Assembly: GCA_029891345.1 (NCBI GenBank)
Contig: CM057006.1
Location: forward strand, 44,688,556 to 44,752,555
DNA length: 64,000 nt
Direction of reading: 5' to 3'
DNA from: Dryococelus australis
Lineage: Eukaryota > Arthropoda > Insecta > Phasmatodea > Phasmatidae
The notes beneath the pieces were generated by a model. It did no database searches and was not told the origin of the DNA. It saw only the letters and a program-made list of their open reading frames with translations. Both the position numbers and the translations under genes were made by a program. Shown piece after piece: positions 22,651-34,018 of this stretch. Within the stretch, counting starts at the first letter, position 1; the number at the start of each line of letters is the position of its first letter.

Positions 22651-23321
22651 ACCAGTGGGATTCTGAACAAAGTGAAGTGGAAATAAGTGAATGTTTGCTG
22701 GAAGGAAATTATTATTTGGGAAAATACAAACAGACAAGGTGGGGAAAATACATGCCAAGCTGATAAATAAATGTATGTACTAGGCGAGTACGCGAACAAT
22801 TGCGCGTGCAATGTATGTTGCTCCCAGCATCGTTTGGGAGGTTCTGCATGAGCAACAACTACATCTTTACCGCCTACAAAGGGTACGGTCTTTGGGTCCA
22901 GCCGATTTTTCACCACGTGTTGACTTCTGCACGTGGGTTGTTTTGCGATGTTTTGTTAATTAGCTAAGTAAAATGTAAATTGTTTCATTGCTTTTTTAAA
23001 TATTATGAGTTATATATATTATAAATTCGTACCGCCATATGTGTACCTACATTTTAGTTTTAATCATCAGTCCATTGTGGCAAAGAAACTGGGGCAGGAT
23101 TAACCTCACCGCCGTGATCATTTTGTGGAATCTGACTTTCCTGCAAGTCAGACTGCAGGGCATGATCTTCAATATTTTTGACAAGGTATGGCGACCACAA
23201 CAGGAACTGGTGTTGTAATCAAGAAGAAGATGTACAAAAAGAGAACGTACCTGCTAATTCCACGTTTGATAAGAGCAAAGAATGTTTCTATTGTTTAATT
23301 CGACAATGTATTCCTTTTACT
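22651..23321. other. Unassigned, possible minus-strand coding remnant
   Basis: On the minus strand at about 23080-23215 a frame reads VKNIEDHALQSDLQESQIPQ, with an acidic, coding-like composition. Its family is not recognised. The rest is AT-rich. Confidence 0.25.
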
Positions 23322-24026
23322 AAGTGTTAAAGTGTATCCCGAGGGTAGTACGGGAGCTAATTGCGTCTCAGGGCGAGCCCCTTACGCCTTCAAGGAAGAG
23401 AAATCATTCAGGGAGACATGTATCGCGGCAGAGAGGGATTGGGCAGCCACGACCAGCGATTATGATCATGACTATCTCCCTAAGTGTACCTATAGCTAAC
23501 ACTATAACTAAGTAGAGACTGGGAAAAATCGACATAGACGCCGTAAAAACCCAGCCCAAAGGAAAGAATTAAAAATTATTGCACACATTAAATAGAGATG
23601 CTACGGAAGAAAGAAGGTTGGACATCATTCTTTATTATTAGTAGAGATGTAAAGACTAGTAAGGAAATGGGTACTGTTGTTGCCTGGGAATGGGGCTGGC
23701 TTAACTAGAGTGATGCTTGCACATCGCCCTGGTGAGGAAGTGACGCAATTGTAGCTCTTCCCTCCGATATCCAGTAGACCTGAAACTAAAGAAAAAGAGA
23801 GTGAGCTGCCAGTAAGTGTCAGCAGGGCCAACACTTATTGGTTTTTACTAGATCAGAAGAAGATTGCACGAGCCTGTAGAGAGAGAAAGGAAAAAAAATT
23901 AACTTAATCTAAATTACTAACCTACTATAAATGACTTATTATTAACATATGTCCTCAAGGATATATGTTTCCAAAATTAATGCTGTGCTACCTCACAGCA
24001 GCCAATCTCTGTAGCCATTGGCTGTA
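23322..24026 (-). repeat. ~690 bp dispersed repeat, copy 2
   Basis: Reverse-complement relative of 11561-12242. The AATAAAG, CTCTCTACAGG and GCCCTGAGACGCA landmarks are all present in the same order. Confidence 0.7.
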
Positions 24027-24102
24027 ACAAAGCGTATCTACGGCCATGTGCTGCAAGTGCATGGAGCTTCGCTTGGAAAAAAAAGGGGGGGGGGGCGATT
24101 TC

Positions 24103-24266
24103 CTTTTATAATAATTTTACAGTTTCACTTGACCGACAAACGAATTAAGTGATAAAGCTCATGGGGATGATAATTTTACATAAGGCGGAAGAATACACGA
24201 CGTTCGTACAAGTAGATATTTAGTAGGGCTTCCAAAAGTGCTCATTTTACCGTGAACAGCCAATAT
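24103..24266 (+). mobile_element. GTTCACGG-family MITE, 5'-truncated
   Basis: Only the right 160 bp is present, from GTTTCACTTGACCG to GTGCTCATTTTACCGTGAAC. It is preceded by a poly-A/poly-G run. Confidence 0.75.
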
Positions 24267-24887
24267 AACAAAAGACATAATACGTAACAAAAAAAATTTA
24301 GGCTTGCTATAGAAACGTTTTGTACTTCTATTTACATTCAGATATAAATGTGAGTAACCCAGGCATCAAAAATCAACCAAAAATTATGGTATGATATAAA
24401 AAATAAAACAAAATTAAATGAAAGAAAAATAATTGCACCAATTTCCAACGAACTTCATAAACGGCATAAGCAGCAGCTAGTTTCGAAATAATTTCCACGT
24501 GTAGTTATTAGATTGGTATGCCTCTCCCCTCTCCTAGAAGCTGCTTTCTTTATCTACAGTCGATAAGAATATTGTCCTATGATTACGTATTTAAAAAAAA
24601 TAGACTGTTCACGGTAAAGTGAGAACTTTTCAAAGCTCTGCTAAGTTTCTCTTTCAGTCCGTAAGGTTGCCTAGCTTTCCACGTACCTATCAAAGTGAAC
24701 GCTGCCATGAGACTTTCATCTTGTGTTTACACCTGCTGGCTTATATACCAACTGCACACTCGTTAAATAAATAACGAAAAGCAATAAATATTGTAATTAG
24801 CACTATAAACACTTACATGTTAATTTCAGTAAAAATATTTATTTGTAAATACTGACTGTTGTTCGAGACTCTTTTTCTGTTTAGATA

Positions 24888-25103
24888 TACAGGATGGCCC
24901 ACATGTCTTGTCACCCCCTGAAAAGTCTTGTCACCCATTACACACGTACATAACCAGTAATAACGCAATATAATCCAATACATCGTAAGGTATTCCAATA
25001 TTCAGACAGATTTTCAGGGGTGACATGACATATGGACCACCCATACACATTGAAAAAAAAAGTGCTTCAGGAGGATGAGAAGACATGTGGACCAACCTGT
25101 ACA
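24888..25103. mobile_element. Short MITE with GGTCCACATGTC ends
   Basis: TACAGGATGGCCCACATGTC at 24888 is inverted at 25015-25046 (GACATATGGACCACCCATAC). A third end in the same orientation follows at 25075-25103 (AGACATGTGGACCAACCTGT), suggesting a nested or duplicated copy. Confidence 0.65.
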
Positions 25104-25980
25104 TTGATGCCTTTAGATGTGATCAACAGACTAGCAGAATATTTCAACATTATTCTTTTTCCCGTTGCAAAAACAACGTAAAAACGTCTTGAACGTTCAC
25201 CTTTAAGAAGTGTGAATAGCTGAAATATTTAAGCTAGTCAAATGTGTCATACTCATAAGAAGGCACACTTGTAGATAATACGTTGTAGTCGCTCCTTCGT
25301 ACAGAATACGACGTGGCTCAAAAATCGTTTAATAATCTAATAATTATGTTTAACAACATTAACGAGTATAATTACAATGTATAAATCCGTCACAAATCAG
25401 TATTTCAGCACAAATCTACGCATTATCAAATGGCGAACGTTGCTATTGCATTGCGAGTAATGAAAACCATTGTCGTTACGACATGAAACTAAATGGCTGA
25501 ACAGAATCGATCCGAATTTTTACATCGTACTCAGACAGTGATATATTTGTCACTCGTTGCAAGTTTTCTGAAAATTCGTCCAGCCACACAGTTTTTACAG
25601 TACGTAACACTAAAGTTTTCTAAGGCCTACTGCTTTGCTTAATAAGAAGAAGAAGAAATCACTTTTCGCTTATAAAATTCAAAAGCCTACGCTGATGACA
25701 ATGTATTTCAAGAAATTGCATCCGCACATTTAAAGCAAAATCTAATTTTCCACCACATTCCTTGCCTTGAAGGTCAGTTGTTGAAGTTAGTACTTACTGT
25801 TTGATATATCGGCTCATAAAAATTAAATCGTTCGGACAGATGTTATTTTAGCGTGGTCCCAACACTCAACACTCGAGGAGTGTTTACGCTCAATACAAAA
25901 CATTTTCATGGCGTTAATGTTTCAAAACGGGTGACATACGTGGCGGGGTATTAACTTGTAAAATGGGAATAACGTAAATA
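25104..25980. other. No gene recognised
   Basis: AT-rich. An AACACTC.GAGTGTT palindrome sits near 25862-25882. No coding. Confidence 0.4.
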
Positions 25981-26407
25981 TAGTCTATTCGCGGTTTCTT
26001 CCCACTTTTTGAATCAAACCTTTGAAAAATCACCCCATCTATCACGTATTTAGTTATTTCCTAAATATGCCATTTATCACGTGCGTTTTATGCCTCTGTT
26101 AACATAAAAGTATCTTATTTTTCGTTTAAAATTGAACTTTTACCTATCTTTTTTTATATAATTTATAATACTTCATTTGTAAAAATATGAATAAAAACGG
26201 TGAGGAAACGTGTGTGTTGGTAGCGCTTAGTAATAAATAGTTCTCATAAAAAATATCATTACAGTTGAGTGCGCAAGAATTTGGTGCCGATGTCAGGTGT
26301 AATTGTCTAGACTTAGTTAAGCCTAGTTTACACGAGGCGGAGAAATATTCTGGAAGTAGAACTTCAGCAGGGCGTCAGAAAAGTGTGACGTAACTGCGGA
26401 TGGATTA
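25981..26407 (+). mobile_element. TAGTCTATTCGCGG-family MITE, copy 1
   Basis: Ends TAGTCTATTCGCGGTTTCTT and AACTGCGGATGGATTATA are inverted. The interior shares GTGTGTTGGTA.TGCTTAGTA and TTTACACGAGGCGGA with copies at 31398 and 51808. Confidence 0.8.
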
Positions 26408-26788
26408 TAATAAATAACACACACATTTATTCAATATTTCAGAATTGCAGCACATAGGCTATCGCAAACATAACAAAACACACTCATCCGATGTTTCTTC
26501 AAGTTTATTCGAGGTTTAAATTTATACCGACTTAAATTGCGTGAAGCAGATCAGTATATCGCATGAAATTTCAAGAATTTCTGTATCAAGAAGCTACGTG
26601 GAAATACGCGGCAGAAAACAATGACAAACGATGCCACTTCACTTAGAACATGTATACAAACGTTTTATTTATTACGATAATGAATATTTTATTTCAGGAG
26701 GTGCAGGCTGACGCCTAAAATCACGTAGACCGTGAGATGCTATTTTGTTGACACACCGCGGACCGGGGAAAAAAAAAAAAAAACAATG
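26408..26788. other. No gene recognised
   Basis: AT-rich sequence ending in a poly-A run just before the next MITE. Confidence 0.4.
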
Positions 26789-27020
26789 TATAGGCTGTTC
26801 ACGGTAAAGTGAGCACTTTTGAGGCCCTAGTTATTTTTTTTTTATTTCAGCCATTTCTTATCCTTTAATCACCTTTGTAAATAAAATATTGCCATGTAAG
26901 TAATAAACACGGTGTGTATATTCCACGGCACCTCAAATGCTAAAATAAAATTAATTTATTGACAATTATTCCAAATGATGGGGCTTTCTAAAGTGCTCAC
27001 TTTACAGTGAATAGCCGATA
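26789..27020 (+). mobile_element. Short GTTCACGG MITE (~230 bp), subfamily 2
   Basis: TAGGCTGTTCACGGTAAAGT at the left, CTTTACAGTGAATAGCC at the right. The interior (CAGCCATTTCTTATCCTTTA) matches 43731-43990 but not the 420 bp copies. Confidence 0.85.
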
Positions 27021-27325
27021 GCTAACGTGAATGTTGCGTCAGTCCGGTGACGCGAAAGAGTTAGAAACATAAACGTGTTACAATCACACCAAATTATATT
27101 ATTATTTGCATACAACAAAAATTAATTAAATTGCAGGTGACAAAAATTTTTTTAACTTTACGACTAGTAAGAGGTTAGAACATCCGACTGCTTCTCGTAG
27201 TTCGCTGCCAACCTAACTGTAAGCGTTGCGGTCATTGCGTGCCTTAAAACATATGCAGTAGCAGGCAGTGATTTTTAATTTCATAGGTTGATTTCAAAAG
27301 TGCTGACTTTATCGTGAACCACTTT

Positions 27326-27806
27326 TACGCTTTGTTGCATTGAATCAAAATCCATTGCCAGAGCGGCAAACTCTTATAGTAATAATAAATTGTGGCTTCT
27401 CGTAAGGACATGAGTGTCTTATGTCTTGGAATCCGCAATAAAAAAAATACAGAAGCCTAACACTATAAAAAAAATGAACACGTGTTAAGCCGCGTTTACA
27501 TCGGTGTTAGTAACATGTGTTGCTAACAATTGTTAGTAACATTTTGAAAAACCGTTCAGGATCAAGGCTTATTCACACCTATACATAAATATCCACTTAA
27601 TTAAATACATCATTCGGTTCTTAATTGGCGAGGGAACTTCAATTGGATTTCACACATTATTAGGTTTTTAATTTGCGTTGAGATTTTAAGTACAGAATTC
27701 TGTGGCAAGACTTCATCTCTTATAAATGCAACTACTCTTCACCCGCCTATTAAATGACTTCCGGTCGTCCATTCTGAAAGATACCTTACGGTTTGAAATC
27801 TATCTC
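27326..27806. other. Intergenic, with a Harbinger end fragment at 27488-27560
   Basis: AGCCGCGTTTACATCGGTGT followed by repeated TTAGTAACA/GTTAGCAACA words matches the left end of the element at 28355. The remainder is AT-rich. Confidence 0.6.
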
Positions 27807-27979
27807 ATAGCTTGTTAACGTTAAACTGAGCACTTTCGAAAGCCCCGCTTAAGATCTTCTTGTATGCTCATTGTGTATTCTTCCGCCATGTGTAAAATTA
27901 ACATTGTCATTCGCCCGATTACTTTTTTCCATGCGTCGGCCAAGTGAAACTGTGAAGTTAATGGGGAAGTAAAATATTC
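27807..27979 (-). mobile_element. GTTCACGG-family MITE, partial
   Basis: First ~170 bp of the minus-oriented family (TTCCGCCATGTGTAAAATTA, CAAGTGAAACTGTGAAGTTA), cut off where another copy begins. Confidence 0.8.
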
Positions 27980-28354
27980 TACTGGCTGTTCACGGTTAAA
28001 TGAGCACTTTTAAAAGCCCTATTTTAGATACTTGTATATACGTTGTGTATTCCTCCGCCTTATGTAAAATTAACATTGCTATGTGCCTCATCACTTTATT
28101 CATGCGTCGGTCAAATGAAACTGTAAAATTATTAAGGAACTAAATACTTTACAAATTTGCTCGTTTTTACACTTCGATGCATTGGAAAAACAGAAAGCGA
28201 AAGAATTTATTTTCACAAATGGTCGCCTAACACTTTTTATCCAACGTTAAGATATGGAACTACTTTCCATCCATTGTTACCACCTTTACTGGGTGAATGT
28301 CTCTCAGTGCGCCCATTATACTGTATGTGTGCCGGGGCGGTGACTTTATTCTAA
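27980..28354 (-). mobile_element. GTTCACGG-family MITE, cut by the Harbinger element
   Basis: Runs from CTGGCTGTTCACGGTTAAAT to GGCGGTGACTTTATTCTAA, then ends abruptly at the Harbinger terminal repeat. The last ~50 bp of the family are missing. Confidence 0.8.
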
Positions 28355-28703
28355 AGCCGCGTTTACACCGGTGTTAGTTAACAATTGTTAATAACATTTT
28401 GAAAAACGCTTCTGTGTTTGTTGCCAACAAGTTGTGTTAGCAACATAAATACCATGTTAGCACAAGAATTATGTTACACGGTGGGAGTCAGTAAAGATCA
28501 AAGAATGTTGATAACATTTGTCAGCAACACGTGTTACCGCGTCTCTGCCTGCGAAGTTAGTAACATTCTCCCTCCATCCTGCCGCCATTGCTACGGGCCG
28601 CCCCCAACCACTTGTATCTCCCGCCACAGTGTCTTCCTGTCAATACGAGTGGCGTGGTCGTGTGTGTCGTTCAGTGTAGTGTGCAGTTTCCTTTCCGGTT
28701 CAA

Positions 28704-29064
28704 ATGGGAAATATGTCGAGTGAAGTGGAATGGTCGAAGGATAAGGTGATCAACCTTATCGAGCTGTTTCGCGAAAAGACCGTTCTTTGAGACCAAACGT
28801 GTGCGCAATTCAAAGATAGAAATCGTAAGAACAGCGCTTGGGGGTGAAATTGCCCACGGAATGCAAATAAGCAAGGCAGGAGTGCAGAATAAAATGAAGA
28901 AGTTGATTGGCCAATACCAGAGAGAGTCTAAATAGGGACAAGTGTCTCAGGAGTAGATTCCGTAAAAAAAGCAAGTGGTTTGAGTTCGAATCGCTGCAGT
29001 TTCTGAACGACAAAACAACTCCACGGCACATTTGAGAGGCTCGAGTAGAACATAACATTGAGAA
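28704..29064 (+). pseudogene. MADF/Myb-like DNA-binding protein of Harbinger, broken
   Basis: Starts at ATG 28704 (MGNMSSEVEWSKDKVINLIE). The sequence W-S-K-D-K-V-I-N-L-I-E-L-F-R, then a YK-like QFKDRNRK, a W near AWG, KMKKLIGQYQRES and SKWFEFESLQFLND in shifted frames follows the layout of MADF domains (helix, W, K-x-K-M, R-E, S-x-W-F). A stop after TVL and at least two frameshifts disable it. In Harbingers this partner protein carries the transposase to the nucleus and to the element ends. It is convergent with the transposase remnant. Confidence 0.7.
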
Positions 29065-29423
29065 GTGAACATAGTGTTAAATCCGTAACCCCTAAAGTTT
29101 GTAGACGTTTAGCAAATCCAAGGCTGGCAACCTATAGGTTTTGTGGACTACCACAAACTGTACGCCTACATTAAGAATAAATGCTTAATTACTATATCTT
29201 ACGTCGGTGCTTAAGTATATAACTATGGGGCATGAATAATGGTGCATAATTGCTTAGAAATAAAAATAATGACGTATCTGGCGATGGTTTGCATGAATTC
29301 AATGGAGGCCTATATACAATAGGCACTGTGGGAGACAAATGCAGGCCTATTTCGGTAATTAAATATAGGCCTACGCCTTTCTAAGACACAAGGTGAGAAC
29401 GATGCTCAAATACAAAACAAAAT

Positions 29424-29898
29424 TTATTGAAGACAACACATGAAAACCACTCTTATGTGCACCGCTGCAAGGCTTTCTTTTGTTTTCTTAATAGTATTTT
29501 TGGAATGGAACAGAGCATTCAGAGTTGTTGAAATAAATTCCTCCCGTATTTGTTTTGCCAGTTGGAAAGGTTTCTTTGGCACTCCTTTTAAATGAAGTAG
29601 TGTTCCTGTCAGCATACCATCTACTCGCCACTGGCCAGCGACTAATGTTGCCAATTTGATGTCCTATGATTGATATTAAAAACTCAAAGTCACAATTAGC
29701 CATTCTCAAAAAGTTTTTGAAGCTTCCATCACACCTTAGTTCGCCTGACAAAAGGTCAATGTTATCTTCATTCAAGTCACTTAACAAGTCACGCCCACTG
29801 TATCTAGCTCTTGCCCGCAGAGGAGGTCTCGCACAGAACATTCTTGGTATTTTCTCTTTCGCCAAGATGCTGCCGCAGCGAGTACAATTTTCCTCCAC
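29424..29898 (-). pseudogene. Harbinger (DDE) transposase, N- and C-terminal remnants
   Basis: The minus frame starting at 29898 reads MEENCTRCGSILAKEKI, then DLLSDLNEDNIDLLSGELRC and GSFKNFLRMANCDFEFLISI. The E-L-R, F-x-N-F-L-R-M, F-E-F-L series is the N-terminal helical part of HARBI1-like transposases. A second frame below 29654 has LAKQIREEFISTTLNALFHS, matching the extreme C-terminus of the family. The catalytic DDE centre between them is missing, so the protein cannot act. About 130 codons remain of a family usually near 350-400. Confidence 0.75.
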
Positions 29899-30053
29899 AC
29901 TTGACAGCTTGCAGCCAATTGAGGTTATGCGGCCGCGATGTTATTAACAAAAGTAAATGTCAAACTGATGTCCTGTTGCCAAGATGTTACTAACAACGTG
30001 TTGGTCACAAAAGTTATAAACATTTGTTGTTAACTGTCGGTGTAAACGCGGCT

Positions 30054-30419
30054 GTGACTAATACTTTGGTTATGTTTGGACGACTTTCAAGACCTTGTTC
30101 GACTGTTTCACAATACGATATTTTTAAAATCTTTGCAGCGGTTGTGTGGGTTGAGAACAAATTTTACTTTTACTTATTTTCATTTTCTGCACTCGTCTGC
30201 AATAAGCATCTCCACCCACGAACCTTTACAAACAATTTCTCACTTGACAAACAGTTTTGACTCAGCCTTTCCACTTACGGTAACTACGCAGTCGGAGTTA
30301 GCTTTGTCAGGGCGACTCACTCTTCAGAAACAGTCTTCACTCCGGCCAGAAAAACAAGTCATCTCTCCGCTTTCCAAGAGAGTCGAACATATGCGCCAGT
30401 AACGTGTGCCAGGGGTATA
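30054..30419. other. No gene recognised
   Basis: Mixed sequence with short overlapping frames and no identifiable motif. Confidence 0.4.
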
Positions 30420-30842
30420 TGTGCTATTCGTGGTAAAGTGAGCACTTTTGAAATCAACCTTAGAAAAATGTTGCTTCTCACACCTGCATATATTTTAACG
30501 GGCGAACTGAGTGACATGCGCCCAGTAAAGTTGATAACGATGAATAGAAAGTAGTTCCATATCTCACGCCGAATAAAAAGTACCACGCAACCATGTGTGA
30601 TAACTTAAATCGTTTCTTTCACTTCTTTTTTATTTTAATGTATCGAAGCGTAGAAATGAGAAGATTTGCTAAATAATTTATTTTGTAATAATTTCGAATT
30701 TTCACTTGACCGACGCATGAATAAAGTGATGAGGCCCATGGCAATTTCAATTTTACATAAGGTGGAAGAAGACACATCGTGCATACAAGTAGATCTTAAG
30801 CAGGACTTTCGAAAGTGCTCATTTTACAGTGAACAGCCTATA
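30420..30842 (+). mobile_element. GTTCACGG-family MITE, full length
   Basis: TGCTATTCGTGGTAAAGTGA at the left, TGCTCATTTTACAGTGAACA at the right; collinear with the copy at 16958. Confidence 0.85.
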
Positions 30843-31160
30843 AATAAAGTTAATTCTATTCTGAGATTGGGAAGCTCAATGCTTTTAGTTTGGTAACTAA
30901 AATGTTTCGCCACTAGGTAAGTGCAAGTATCGCATGTGTACCGGATTTTCCCTATTTACCACGTTAAAAAAACAAAATAATTGCAATAATCACAAATCAA
31001 ATAAAGAGAGTACGTAACTAAGTAAAGACTTTCTTATTTATTATTCACGAAAATTAAAGATTTTAACTAAAAGCGATTTTTTTTTTGGAACACTGTGCAA
31101 CTAGCGGTGAACATTTATCCTATGCAAAACTCTCCCATAAGAAAACTCGTTTGGTTCTTG

Positions 31161-31371
31161 GGGCCACGGTGGCTGAGCGCTTAGACTGCTCGCCTCCCAC
31201 CAAGGCGACCCGGGCTCAATCCTCGACCGGGCCACCGGACCCTCGCATGCGGGAATCGTGCCAGACGAGCCTTCTCGGGGATCTCCCGTCTCCGGTGCCG
31301 CTCCATACTCACTTCAATCACCCTCATCGGCTCTCAAGACCTCGCTGTTAAGAGCCACGCAAATCTCTTCA
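31161..31371 (+). mobile_element. SINE family 1 with 15-bp target-site duplication
   Basis: The tRNA-like head (GGTGGCTGAGCGCTTAG) is intact, the B box is slightly mutated (GGGCTCAATCC). The flanks CTCGTTTGGTTCTTG (31146-31160) and CTCGTTTGGCTCTTG (31372-31386) differ by one base, the mark of LINE-driven insertion. It gives exact boundaries for the family. Confidence 0.9.
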
Positions 31372-31397
31372 CTCGTTTGGCTCTTGCTTAATTTGAG

Positions 31398-31795
31398 TAG
31401 AATGAACCTTCTTCGCACTTTTTGAATTAATCCTTTGAAAGAACATCCCATGTATGATGAGTTTGGTTGTTTGCTAAATATGTCATGTATCACAAACTTT
31501 CTATGTTTCTGTTAACATGAAGGTATTGAATTGTTGGTTAAATCGAACTTTTACTTGTATTTCATTTACGAATTATAAAATTTCGTTTATAATTAATATG
31601 AATAAAATCAGGGAGAAAACGGGTGTGTTGGTAATGCTTAGTAAGAAATTGTTTTTATGCAAAATGTTATTAGACACAGCGCGCACGAACACAGTACATT
31701 ATCCCTTTTGGCGTGATTTTCTAGATTTAGTTTAGCTTTGTGCGAGGCAGAAGAATATATTGAGCTTCAGAAAAGTTGGAAGTCATTCACGCGTT
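31398..31795 (+). mobile_element. TAGTCTATTCGCGG-family MITE, copy 2
   Basis: Ends are eroded, but CTTCGCACTTTTTGAATTAA, GGGTGTGTTGGTAATGCTTA and GCTTCAGAAAAGTTGGAAGT match copies 1 and 3 in order. Confidence 0.75.
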
Positions 31796-32140
31796 TGCAG
31801 ATCACACCGACCTGTAATACAACACAAAGAGAAGAAAAGTAGTTTTTAACAAGTTTAGGTATTAAATTTTGAAAATTTTGCTCGGCTAGTCCCAAAGATA
31901 GCAGTTCTCTATTTATAGATTTGGTAGCCTTAAATTTTTTTCTTACGTTCTAGGGTAATATAAAGAGGATATGTAACTAGTACTGATCAGTGGTTGTGTT
32001 TTACTTCCGTGCGCAATTGAAATGAGTGCCACTGGCATGCGTGATAAAATGTGCTATACAAGAACCACATTCGCAGAAGCTGGCATGGTGACTTTTTCGC
32101 TTCCAACAACATTTCGGAGGAAACTCATCTGCGAAATTAA
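31796..32140. other. No gene recognised
   Basis: AT-rich sequence; nothing supported. Confidence 0.4.
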
Positions 32141-32853
32141 AGGCTGTTCACGGTAAAATGAGCACTTTTGAAAGCCCTGCTTAAGATCTACCTGTATTCA
32201 AGTTGTGTATTCTTCAGCCTTATGTAAAATTAACATTGACAAGGGCCTCATCACTGTTGGTGCGTCGGTCAAGTGAAACTGTGAAATTATTAATTAAGAA
32301 AATATTTTACAAATCTGCTCAGTTTTACAACTAGACGGATTGAAAAAACAGAAATAGAAATAAATAATTTGAGTTATCACAAATCGTTACCTAAAATTTT
32401 TTATTCGACATTAAGTTATGGGGCGTAGTTTAATCTGTGGGCTTTCATGGCATATAATAAAGTTCCACTATTACAGATCTAATTTGCACAGTACAGCGTC
32501 ACGACGGAAAACACTGCACGCCTTGCGCGTAGGAGCGATGAGGCGCTAGGCGTGCGTGTTAGTGTCGCCCGTATCGCTCCCTCGCTTCCTGACCTTGGAC
32601 GCGGGGTCCAACTCATTCTTAATAACGTGCAAATGCTCGCTCTTGTCAGTATAAAACAAGAAGCGATGACTCCGGAAGAAGTAATCTATAACGCTACATC
32701 GTCAAAGCGAGGATCTATTTTTACTTTGACGCTGCCAACCTAACTGGGCGCCCGCACACCCATACGTACTGCGGCGTGTATATAATTATTGGCAGGGAAT
32801 TTTTTTTTTCAACGGTTCGTTTTAAAAGTTCTTACTTTAATGTGAACAGCTCA
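32141..32853 (-). mobile_element. GTTCACGG-family MITE with internal insertion
   Basis: AGGCTGTTCACGGTAAAATG starts it, and the right end AGTTCTTACTTTAATGTGAA is near 32828-32847. About 400 bp of foreign sequence, including the 180 bp repeat at 32425, replaces the family's last third. Confidence 0.65.
32425..32607 (+). repeat. 180 bp repeat shared with 56480-56655
   Basis: The core, GCACGCCTTGCGCGTAGGAG through GTGTCGCCCGTATCGCTCCC, is nearly identical to the reverse complement at 56.5 kb; the outer parts are more diverged. GGAGCGAT and ATCGCTCC inside can form a stem. Confidence 0.8.
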
Positions 32854-33811
32854 TGAACGACACACACATTTATGTCATAACCCTTGATTCGAAGCCAGAA
32901 CCCCTCACACCGCAGTCGACTGGCCTAATATTTAACTTTGACACCAACGTAAGCAGCGATGGTGATGTGGGCTCATTTTAACGTACGTGATCCATGAAAC
33001 CTTTAGCCGAATTTCGCTGGTTAGTAAACGCTTGCGAAACAGAAATTATTTTATATTTTTTGTCACAAGACTTTGAAAACCATTAGCGAATTTCCTTGGT
33101 TAAAAGAAGATACGCACAGAAGCGCGAAAACCATTTACTATGCAATTCAATAAGACGCAGAAAAATTATGCTTTTCGCCGTTAATTTGCACAATGCTATT
33201 TGCATATTTCTTTTCAACGGGAGAAATGAATCTTAGACTGAAGTGTATCCCAAAGGGGAAGATCAAGCACTTTGTTAAAGTAATGGGGAAACTGTTTGTA
33301 TGTTGATTTAATCTCTTGATACTAACGACCACCTTTTCGTACACTTTAACTGCAACATATAAGATATTACATGCTTTTACGTAAGATCCCCCCTACCTGA
33401 AATTATGAAAATGGAGCCAAATCAGTGAAAACAAGTGTAAGTGCTCCATCTGAAATTACTTGCAACTTACTGATTATTACGGTGACCAAATTTCACTGAT
33501 AAAAAATTCGTTCCGTGAGTTTGTATAATGGCTGATATCTGTGAGCAGGGTAGGTTTATATTAAATTTTACAAAGCGGTTTAAATGCATAATACACATTT
33601 TTACAAACCTGTGGAATATTTTAACCTGGCGAAACGATTGCTGTTAGCCGAGTAAGCGCACAGTGTAATGAGTTGAATGGTCGTCTTGATTTATTTATTT
33701 TACATATTTGAGTCTCGAAAGAACGCTATAGTACTCGTCAAACATTTTCTGTACACTAAATACTATTTACATAAATATTGCAAATTTGGCAAATAGGAGT
33801 GATTCCAATAT
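32854..33811. other. No gene recognised
   Basis: AT-rich; short frames only. Confidence 0.4.
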
Positions 33812-34018
33812 TCATCGAAAGAATGAAAGATTGATTAATAGATTGATCTAAAGACTGAAAGATTGATGGAAAGAATGATTGAAAAACTAACCGAAAGATA
33901 TAAATATTGGTAGAAAACCTGATAGAATAATTGATGGAAAGATTGCAAGATCGATCGAAATATTTACTGAAAGACTGACTGAAAAATTGATCGAAAGATT
34001 GATCGAAAGGTTGATGTA
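33812..34018. repeat. Degenerate 12-bp minisatellite (GATTGATCGAAA)
   Basis: About 17 diverged units, themselves built of a 4-bp GATN-like period. Because 12 is a multiple of three, the minus strand is open across it (33756-34091), reading F-D-Q-S / F-S-Q-S tetrapeptides. This is a by-product rather than a gene. Confidence 0.85.

Larger units (their letters stand above)
24602..27325. mobile_element. Candidate larger element bounded by GTTCACGG-type ends
   Basis: A left end (ACTGTTCACGGTAAAGTGAG, 24604) is followed by sequence unlike the MITE interiors. An orphan right end (TCAAAAGTGCTGACTTTATC, about 27294-27313) lies 2.7 kb away. They may be the ends of one longer element carrying three nested MITEs, or unrelated fragments. 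No transposase was recognised between them. Confidence 0.25.
28355..30053. mobile_element. PIF/Harbinger DNA transposon, internally deleted
   Basis: Terminal repeats AGCCGCGTTTACACCGG and the inverted CGGTGTAAACGCGGCT define the element. The subterminal regions at both ends are packed with GTTAGTAACA/TGTTACTAAC words, probable transposase binding sites. It carries two convergent reading frames, as in canonical Harbingers: a MADF/Myb-like protein (plus) and a DDE transposase (minus). At 1.7 kb it is shorter than autonomous members. Confidence 0.85.
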
